Below, piece by piece: positions 55,816 to 64,000 of a stretch of DNA of 64,000 nt (position 1 is its first letter; every line of letters starts with the position of its first letter). The stretch covers positions 5,516,015 to 5,580,014 of the forward strand of contig CM046863.1 of NCBI GenBank assembly GCA_025617745.1. Direction: 5' to 3'. The translations under genes and the position numbers were made by a program. The notes below the pieces were generated by a model, which was not told the origin of the DNA, did no database searches, and was given only the letters and a program-made list of their open reading frames with translations. The DNA comes from Heliocidaris erythrogramma (Eukaryota; Echinodermata; Echinoidea; Camarodonta; Echinometridae).

Positions 55816-57120
55816 CGGTGCCAGGCCAAATACCCCTCCAGTGCCAAGGGTTTTGTTGGGTTTGTAAATTTCGCGAAGAATAAGCTGTGTTTGATATTAG
55901 AGCGCTCATATCGCTTTCCCAATGCATCTTACAATGAAACTTTGTACACATGAAATATTGTACAGTTTATGGTCTTTACAATGGTGTTAGTCTTTAAACA
56001 AATTTTCTGTTCATATATGTAGTAAAATATGCCGTATATGAAATCATTTTTTTCAATCAGGAAAATGGAGGGAAGCCTACTGTTTGAGAGCAAATTAACT
56101 GAAAGTTCTAATAGATTTAAAAAAAAAGAAATATGACAATAATGGTCAATGTTTTACCTTTTGAATGATATATACATTGATGGAGTAATATAGAAAATAG
56201 AGCGAAAATAATGTTATTTATGTATCAAATGCTATTCCCAATCAAAATTGTCGTCACTGAACAAGTGACTGGTAAGATACACAAAGGAGGCGTGACCTGC
56301 TTTGCCTATGCCTTCCATAAAAGGCATGGCGCAAAATGAAAGGGCCAATCAGAGCATAACAATAGCGTCCATAGACATGTAAGCTACAGCAGAGCATTGT
56401 TCACAAACTCCACTGCACTATGTGCGCTCAATCGTGCATTTTCTTTTGCGTAGTCTTCAATATGAGACCCTGTAACTATGTTTGTGTTTTGAAATAAAAT
56501 ACATGTATCGAGAAAATGAGAGTTCAAAAGGAAAGACGCATGTATAGAGAAATCTGAGTCACATATCTTGGATCAAAGTTTATGGGATATATGTGAGTAT
56601 TTCCTACCTAAATAGCGAGTATACATTTGAGATATATCCAAAATAAAGATGAAAAGAAATTGGCTTTGGGCGTTTTGAGGTATACTTGCAGTAGTTATCA
56701 TTTCCCGTTGTGGCCCCCTTCCCTTTTGATTTAGTGATATAAATCATGAATGAATGAATAGACTAAAAGGGTTGAAAACACATTAGGATAGTTAATTTGC
56801 ACATTAGTTATAATTTTAAATAAAGGCAGTTATGTTTTGACCCGTACGTGTAAATAATGCTGCATGTTACTTTTGAAGAAGAGAAAAAGCATTTTGCATC
56901 GTGCATAACACGCTCGTGGCTTTTCTCAAAATCAAGTGATTCTTCGTCCACGTTCTATAATAGGCTGGGATCAAACCGATAGCACAACATTGATCACAAC
57001 AGTAACAAAATTAAACTAAACAAATGAGAGAAACTGCCACGCTCTGATCCCCGATCTAATATAACCAGCAGTGAGCGAGTCCAATTCTGAAGAAAAAATA
57101 TTTTCTTTCCGGGTTCGGGA
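55816..57120. other. Non-coding
   Basis: No gene or RNA recognised. CCTTCCATAAAAGGCATGG near 56308 is a small local palindrome. Confidence 0.4.
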
Positions 57121-57138
57121 AAATTCAAATGCTGCTAC

Positions 57139-57190
57139 ACCCCCCCCCCCCCCCCCCTTCCCACACACACACACATACACACTTACACAC
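57139..57190. repeat. Poly-C plus (CA)n
   Basis: About 18 C followed by CACACACACACA and related words. Confidence 0.95.
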
Positions 57191-57390
57191 CACCACTGCT
57201 CTCGAGTGTCAGATGGCGCAGCCCGGCGTGAATCCCGAACTCGTATACCCGGGAAGGAAATTCACGCCCTCTGGGAAAATATTGCTCCCCCCTCCTCCCC
57301 TTCTGTCAGCGAGACTCGAAGTAAAAGTAAAGTTGCTGGATTAGTATCGCGAAGGAAAAAATTCCATCGGAGAATAAAATTAAATTGCTC

Positions 57391-57467
57391 GTCCCTCTCT
57401 CTCTCCCCTATCTCTTTCTCAACTCTCTCTTCACCCTGTCCTTCAGTCACTATGTCTATTTCTCTCA

Positions 57468-57508
<41 letters not shown>

Positions 57509-57536
57509 GACACACATACAAACACACACCCTTTCA
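57391..57536. repeat. CT-rich / (CA)n microsatellite
   Basis: Contains an uninterrupted (CT)n near 57474-57501 followed by CACACA blocks. Confidence 0.95.
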
Positions 57537-57659
57537 ATTTCTCTTGCGCTCTCGTGTGAATCGTTTGTTTTATGCTACGGATTTTTTTATTGATTCGCGG
57601 AGAAAGATTCTTTGTAAGTGCGAAGTTCTAATAGTTTAGAAGAAAAATACAAATATTAG

Positions 57660-60600
57660 CCATCATGGTATTTAATGGGAAAGCGATCGGTCGAAAGCGC
57701 GGGGTGGGGCCAGCATGATGATGAAGGAAGATGCTCTAGAGATATGCAATTTAACGAATAATATATTCCCCTATAACAACAGTGTGATTATTATATACAA
57801 ATAATAGCAGTGGTGGCACGAGCAGGAGGGGGGGGGGGGGGGGGGTTATAGAGTCCTGACGCAGATCCTGGTGCAAACAAAAGTCCAATGCCCTCTGCCA
57901 GTATTTTGGATAATGGTGAATAGTCCATCAATGGGCCCCGATTTCTAAGAACATCCTGTCATAAATTGGTACATGGAGATCGCATAGAGTTAGGGGGTGG
58001 GGGTTATAGACCCCTGAGAAGAAAAGTTCTATCCCGTGGCGTGTTCCCATAGACAATGGCCAATAGTCGATGATCGCAACAAAATAATGCATGATGCATA
58101 GTATTTTGATTTCTCTTGCAATCTATTTCTACCCAAGCAGAATAACCAAATAACGCTGTGCTTCATTAGTTCATACAGACAACTATTGATACTAATCTAA
58201 TGAAAAATAATGCTCCTTAAATATCAATTTTATTTACGCATGTTTTTTTAATTTGTGATACTTCTCTCTTGCATTTTTCCGCCCCCCCCCCCCTCTCTCA
58301 TCTTGTAAGAACAAAATTATGGCTACGTTCAATATTCAGCAGTTTCTTAATTTCTTGAGGCCTAGTAAGTGTGATGCAGATCGTTGATAATTATGTTGAA
58401 TATGGCGTGAATAAATTAAACATGGGTGGACAGAGGTTGAGGGATTCATAACTGATTCCCTTTACTTCATTTTAGCGTCTTTTTATTTTCAGAGAAATAT
58501 TGGAGATGCATTTTTGATAAGAATCAAGCAAAACAAGCATAGAATCAAACAGGAAACGATTCAACACGAGAACACAACATAAGTTGAATGAGTGAGAGAG
58601 TGATAGCCTGGTGAGAGGAGAAGATTGAGAGGGCGATAGGGGTGCATGGTCGGGTGGGGACCAGCATGATGATGATGAGAGATGATCTAAAGCTCTATAA
58701 TATAACAACATCAATGCGTTTATATAATATTGCACAAATAATAGTGGTGGTGGCATTAGCTGGAAGGGATGGGGAATAGAGTCCTGATGAAAGGAAAAGT
58801 CCTATAATTTTATGTAGATAATTATGTTGAATATGGCGTGAATAAATTAAAAATGAGTTGAGAGAGGTTAAGGGATGAAATCAGTTATGAAACTGATTCC
58901 CTTACTGCGTTTTAGCGTCTTTTTTATTTGCAGAGGAATTTTGGAGATAGGTTTTGATAATCATCAAGCAAAACAAACGTACCTCAAAACATACAATTCA
59001 ACACGAGAACGCAAAAGGAGTTGAGTGAGTGAGATGGATAAAGATAGAAAGAGAGAGAGATAGGGATTTGATGATTGCAAAGGACGGGGTGAGGAGAGGA
59101 GAATTGCGAAAAGAAGGAAAAGGAGGGAGATATGAGGGCGGGAATAGTTTAGAGAGAGAGGTAATAAGAAAGTAATAGTGGTAAGATGGGTCATTGAGAG
59201 GGAGAGAGCGAGAGCGAGAGAGAGAGAGAGAAATAGAGATATGATGATTGCAAAGGACGAGACGAGGAGAAGAGAGTTGGGAACGAGAAAGAAAAAAAGA
59301 GATATGAGGGCCAGAAAAGTTTAGAGAGGTAATGAGAAAGTAATAAAGGTAAGATTGAGATGGAGGGAGGGAGAGAGAACGATGGAGAGAGAGAGAGGAG
59401 AGAGAGAGAGCGAGATGATGACGACTGTAAATGACGGGGCGAGGAGGAGAGAGTTGGGATAGAGAAAGAGAGAGAGAGAGTGAAAGATATATATACTTAT
59501 TGAGATGTGAGGGCGGGAAGATTTTAGAACAAGGTAATGAGGAAATGAGAAAACGATAGATTGAAAGAGTGGAGGTAGGGTGGGGTAGGGGCCAGTAACT
59601 ATGACGATGAGGATCTAGAGTTCTGCATTATATCGAATAATATATATTCCTATAACAACAGTTTGTTTATTATGCAAAGAATGAACCCAATTTTGATTTT
59701 ACTGTTATATATTTTTGTTCGATGTCAATATTATTTAGTTTGTATTGTTTTGCAATGACAATTAAGTTATCAGCTATCACTTTCTATGTTACATTTCCAT
59801 GTAAACTCTCTCTCTTGCCATTCGCCTGTATAGAAATTATATTGTGTAGGTAGATCTTTTGGTAAATAAGGTTATAACCGCTCTATTTTTTTTTATATTA
59901 CTCTAATTGATGAACCGGGATTTTAACTGAAATGAAATACCCAAATAATAGCATAGTGGCACGAGCAGGAGGGGGGGGGGGGGGGGGGGGGTATAGAGTC
60001 CTGACGCAGATCCTGGTGCAAACAAAAGTCCTACGCCCTCTGCCAGTATTTTGGATAATGGTGAATAGTCCATCAATGGGCCCCGATTTCTAAGAACATC
60101 CTGTCATAAATTGCTACATGGAGATCGCATAGAGTTAGGGGTGGGGGTTATAGACCCCTGAGAAGAAAAGTTTTATCCCGTGGCGTGTTCCCATAGACAA
60201 TGGCCAATAGTCGATGATCGCAACAAAATAATGCATGATGCATAGTATTTTGGTTTCTCTTGCAATCTATTTCTACCCAAGCAGAATAACCAAATAACGC
60301 GGTGCTTCATTAGTATAACATCATACAGACAACTATTTATACTAATCTAATGAAAAATAATGCTCCTTAAAATTTTATTTACGCATGTTTTTTAATTTGT
60401 GATACTTCTCTCTTGCATTTTCCGCCCCCCCCCCCTTTATCTTGTAAGAAAATAAATTATGGCAACGTTCAATATTTAGCAGTTTCTTAATTTCTTGAGG
60501 CCTAGTAACTGTGAGTGAGGCAGATCGTAGATAATTATGTTGAATATGGCGTGAATAAATTAAAAATGAGCTTACTGCGCTTTAGCGTCTTTTTTATTTG

Positions 60601-61470
60601 GTGAAGAATATTGGAAATAGGTTTTGATAATCACCGAGCAAAACAAACGTACCTCAAAACAACATACGATTCAACACGAGAACGCAAACGGAGTTGAGTG
60701 AGTGAGATGGATAAAGATAGATAAAGAGAGATATAAATTTGATGATTGCAAAGGACGAGACAAAGAGAAGAGAATTGGGAAAGAGAGAAAAAAAAAGGGA
60801 GATGAGAGAGAGAAAAAAGGAGAGATGAGGGCGAGAAAAGTTTACAGAGGTAAAGAGAAAGTGATAGTGGTAAGATGGGTTATTGAGAGGGAGGGGCGAG
60901 AGCGAGAGAGGGAGAGGGAGATTTGATGATTGCAAAGGACGAGACGAAGAAAGGAGAATTGGGAAAGAGAAAGAAAAAAAAAGAGATATAAGGGCGAGAA
61001 AAGTTTAGAGAGGTAAAGAGAAATTGATAGTGGTAAGATTGATAGGAAGGGAGGGAGAGAGAGAACGAGAGAGAGAGAGAGAGAGATAGAGATATGATGA
61101 TGACAACTGTAAATGACGGGGTGAGGAGGAGACAGTTGGGATAGAAAATGAGAGAGAGGGAGATATATACATATATATATAATTATTGAGATGTAGGGCG
61201 GGAAGATTTTAGAAAGAGAGGTAATGAGAAAACGATAGATTGAAAGAGTGGAGGTAGGGTGGGGTAGGGGCATACAAACATACGATTCAACACGAGAACG
61301 CAAAAGTAGTTGAGTGAGTGAGGTGGATAAAGATAGAAAGAGAGGAAGATAGAGATTTGATTATTGCGAAGGACGGGGTGAGGAGAAGAGAGGTGCGAAA
61401 AAGAAGGAAAAGGAGAGAGATTTCAAAGTTTCGAAAGAGGGGTAATAAGAAAGCGATAGTGGTAAGACAT
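57660..61470. repeat. GA-rich higher-order repeat region
   Basis: 57811-58290 and 59955-60435 are near-identical blocks 2.14 kb apart (poly-G, GTCCTGACGCAGATCCTGG, GGGCCCCGATTTCTAAGAAC, AATGCATGATGCATAGTATT). A related third block with GGTGGGGACCAGCATGATG starts near 58650. Between them, about seven copies of a 170-190-bp purine-rich unit carry GATGATTGCAAAGGACG-like words (59070, 59243, 59418, 60741, 60927, 61100, 61358). TTCAACACGAGAACGCAAA marks unit starts at about 58558, 58993, 60670 and 61287. No gene. Confidence 0.88.
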
Positions 61471-62167
61471 AATAAAAGTAGAAGAATGAAAATATAAAGG
61501 CGATACAAAATAACAACTGAACAGAAATCGAATGCAAACTTTATGGTATATACAAAATAATACAGAAGACATGTTTTTAACATTTTATAGATCTCCACAG
61601 ACATACTGAGGGGGTTATAGACAAACATGATAATAGTATGCAAAAAAAAAATAATAATAATGACACACGCATCACGTAACGATTTTGTGAACAAGTTTCA
61701 ATCACCCAAGTCATATGTATTGAGTGGAGGGAAACGCCTTGACACGAGAATAATAACATTTAGACTCACGCTTCACCAGCTCTTTCAATCATGAATATTC
61801 ATACTATGCTGGCGAATAAGCGAGCTGCATTTGGAGCGCTGTTCTGCCATTGGTCAACTCCGAGCTCATTTTCCCGGGAGACTAACACAGGATGTCTGCC
61901 CATAGACATGCGTGTATTGCCATACACAACGTTTATAACACACGTTCTATTGGGAAACCTTGTCGATGCTTGCGGCATTATCCAAAAAAACCTCTTCAAA
62001 ATACTGCCGAGAAAATATGATTTTACTCAAAAAATGTTAATATAAACCCATATTTTTTTAATGGTTTATTGAATGCTTAATCTGTTATCAATACATCAAT
62101 ATGAAAAAAATTGAATATAAAGTTAGTTTTGTATAATTAAAATGGATGAAAGAGAAAAAAGTTTATC
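61471..62167. other. Non-coding
   Basis: 61790-62000 has an ATGAATATTCAT word and a CCAAT-like CCATTGG, but no supported transcript. Confidence 0.4.
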
Positions 62168-62239
62168 GGGCAACTATACGTGCCATCGGCACTAAAGGGT
62201 TATGGGCAACTATACGTGCCTCCGGCACCGTAAGAGTTA
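62168..62239. repeat. 36-bp tandem repeat, two units
   Basis: GGGCAACTATACGTGCC followed by a CGGCAC word, at 62168 and 62204. The LINE frame ends against it. Confidence 0.85.
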
Positions 62240-64000
62240 AGCGAGAGCTTATTAGCCCTTATCCACTGCGATATATTTAATACTTCAGTATTGATTGTAT
62301 TTACTAAAACATTAGGATCTTTTTGGGAAATATAAAAGATTGGTATCATCAGCAAATAAAATAAACGATAAGGAGTTCGATGATCTACAGAAATCATTTA
62401 TGTAAAGGACAAAAAGGAGCGGACCCAATAAACTACCCTGCGGTACACCGCAACAAATATTACGTAATTCAGATTCGCACTCATTTAAAAATACATATTG
62501 TTTTCTATTAAGAAGATAGCTCCGGAACCACTCCAAGGCCTTCCCACGTACACCATAATGAGACAGTTTGTAAAGTAAAATTTCATGATTGATGGTGTCA
62601 AAGGCCTTGGAGAAGTCCAGGAATATTCCTATAGTATGAGACGATACATCAATTGAGTGTGTGACTTTTTCAACAAAAGACATTAACGCATGGACCGTAC
62701 TGTGCTTTTCACGAAATCCAAATTGGAAATGTGAAAAAATATCATACTTATTCAAAAAAGAAATCATACGAGTATAAATTATTTTTTCCAAAACTTTAGA
62801 GAATGAAGATAATAAAGAGATTGGTCTATAATTACCAACATCAAGTTGATCACCTTTTTTAAATAGTGGGATAATTTTGGCAAGTTTCATTGCATTCGGA
62901 AACTGACCACATGACAGTGAAATATTAAAGATATGAACCAATGGGTCAACAATAAAAGGTATTATAGATTTCAATATAACGTTATTAATTTCATCATATC
63001 CTGAACTTTTCTTGTTCTTCAAATCAGAAATAATTTTGAGTATTTCTTGCTTATTTGTTGGTATAAAGAAAATAGAATTTGGATTATAAGGACCTAGAAA
63101 GTCTGTAATTTTTTTATTAGCCGGTGGAATGTTTTTAGCAAGATTGTCACCAATTAGAGAAAAATAAGTATTGAATATATTGACAATAGCTTTTGGGTCT
63201 TCAACTAATTTGTTGTCAAGTCTGATTCTTTTCACATCCGATCTGTTATTTGCCATGTTCATTGCCTGTTTAATTATCTTCCAAGTGTTTTGCATATCAT
63301 TTTTACAGTTTTTCAAACGAGTGATAAAATAATTTTTCTTTTCAAATCGAATAATTTTAGTCAATGTGTTTTTAGAGTGTGTATATTTTCCCTTTGACTG
63401 TTCAGTACCTTTTGTTTTAAATTTGTAGTAGAGCTTATTCTTCCGATTTATTGATTTTAGTAAAGACTTCGAAATCCAGGGGAGTTTAGGCGTTTTCTTA
63501 TAATTTGACTTGTTTTTTTGCTTTGGTAAGTTTATATCTAATTGGGTAGTGAGTATACTAGAAAACAAGTCAAAAGAACCATCCACTTCACTATTTGAAT
63601 AGACGCTGGACCAGTCAGTATTCTCAAGATTGACTCCGAGGCGAGCTAAATTCTCCGCAGTAACTTTACGTTTACTGGAACAAGGGCCATTGTTGTTTAA
63701 CGATTGGATAATTGGGTAGTGTGCCAAAATGGGGTAATGGTCGGATAAATCCGAGAGAACAATGTAGGAATCAGAGTGTGGGATGACATTAGAAAAAATG
63801 TTATCTATTAGGGTGGCAGAAGTGTTTGCAATACGTGTTGGCTTAGAAATAAGTGGCAAGAATGAGGCAGACAACATTAATTCGAGAAATTCTTGAGAAG
63901 CAGTGATCTGATCATGTTTCATCAAATCTATATTGAAATCCCCCATTAAAAAGAAATCTTTGTTGTTAAGATTAATGTTATGTAATAGATCAGCTAAATA
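62240..64000 (-). pseudogene. CR1/Jockey-like LINE: endonuclease and RT, one frameshift, runs off the right edge
   Basis: This is the best-preserved LINE here. The 544-aa frame (63946-62312) begins inside the AP-endonuclease (MGDFNIDL, with the catalytic GDFN; ATLIDNIFSN; LSDHYPI). A linker follows, then RT: MKLAKIIPLFKKGD, NYRPISLLSSFSKVLEKII, QFGFREKHST, GIFLDFSKAFDTINHEILL, CCGVPQGSLLGPLLFVLYIN and FILFADDTNLL with intact Asp-Asp. Just after FADD, loss of one T in a short T-run shifts the frame. The family sequence goes on (SQKDPNVLVNTINTEVLNIS, RANKLSLN) to about 62245, where the 36-bp repeat begins. Codons upstream of 63946 remain open to the window edge. Confidence 0.88.

Noticed and set aside
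57071..57639. 162-aa and neighbouring frames
   Set aside because: Run through poly-C, (CA)n and (CT)n microsatellites. The open reading follows from low complexity, not coding.
60842..61694. Minus-strand frames of 135-153 aa in the GA-rich region
   Set aside because: Ser/Leu/Pro-rich translations of CT-rich repeats; not conserved between repeat units.

Overview
The window is animal (metazoan) nuclear DNA. It has no operons, ribosome-binding sites or dense gene packing, and it holds intron-like splice signals, tRNA-derived SINEs, LINEs of several clades, a Penelope-like element, Harbinger and Tc1/mariner DNA transposons, microsatellites and more than 30 long poly-G/poly-C tracts. The element mix, the many TACATGTA-type words and the poly-G tracts suggest a marine invertebrate deuterostome, most likely a sea-urchin-like echinoderm. 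That assignment is inference, not proof. Almost everything recognisable is mobile or repetitive. The only host-type coding piece I would defend is one exon of a histamine N-methyltransferase-like gene at 39651-39870 (+).

Layout. 1-3411: a 1.07-kb unit in three tandem copies plus a partial fourth, with diverged single copies of the same block near 34.5-35.6 kb and 41.2 kb. 4.8-6.9 kb: a Penelope-like retroelement whose 607-aa RT/GIY-YIG frame is open and whose 3' region carries a hammerhead ribozyme. A truncated second copy with the same ribozyme lies at 39.07-39.36 kb. 8.3-13.9 kb: a 5'-truncated L1/Tx1-like LINE bounded by a 15-bp target duplication and split by a 2.2-kb nest containing a minus-strand LINE and a TIR element. 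14.3-16.1 kb: a mariner end, a 320-bp TIR element and a broken Harbinger transposase. 19.2-20.0 kb: a minus-strand LINE tail with a SINE inserted between two codons of a readable protein. 20.9-21.7 kb: a TIR element.

23.57-28.24 kb holds a minus-strand LTR retrotransposon with two identical 156-bp LTRs, a primer-binding site, a polypurine tract and one intact 864-aa ORF. It has no reverse transcriptase or integrase, so it looks like a young non-autonomous element. It sits at the centre of an older inverted repeat. 28.8-29.7 kb: a long inverted repeat rich in GACGTC with a tRNA-like core. 31.8-34.2 kb: several hairpins and a pair of iterated palindromes. 36 kb: a Ty3/gypsy integrase tail. 38.3-39.1 kb: another minus-strand LINE.

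40.57-40.69 kb: a near-perfect MITE hairpin with an 8-bp target duplication. 43.58-43.71 kb: two adjacent palindromes separated by a direct repeat. 45.1-45.8 kb: a mariner end and a LINE fragment. 47.36-48.61 kb: four copies of a 194-199-bp tandem repeat, one carrying a 469-bp TIR insertion. 50.1-51.4 kb: a SINE split by a 1.01-kb TIR element. 55.1-55.8 kb: a LINE RT tail. 57.7-61.5 kb: a GA-rich higher-order repeat. 62.2-64.0 kb: a minus-strand LINE with endonuclease and RT that runs off the right edge. The window is best read as successive layers of transposition, with several nested events whose order can be read directly.
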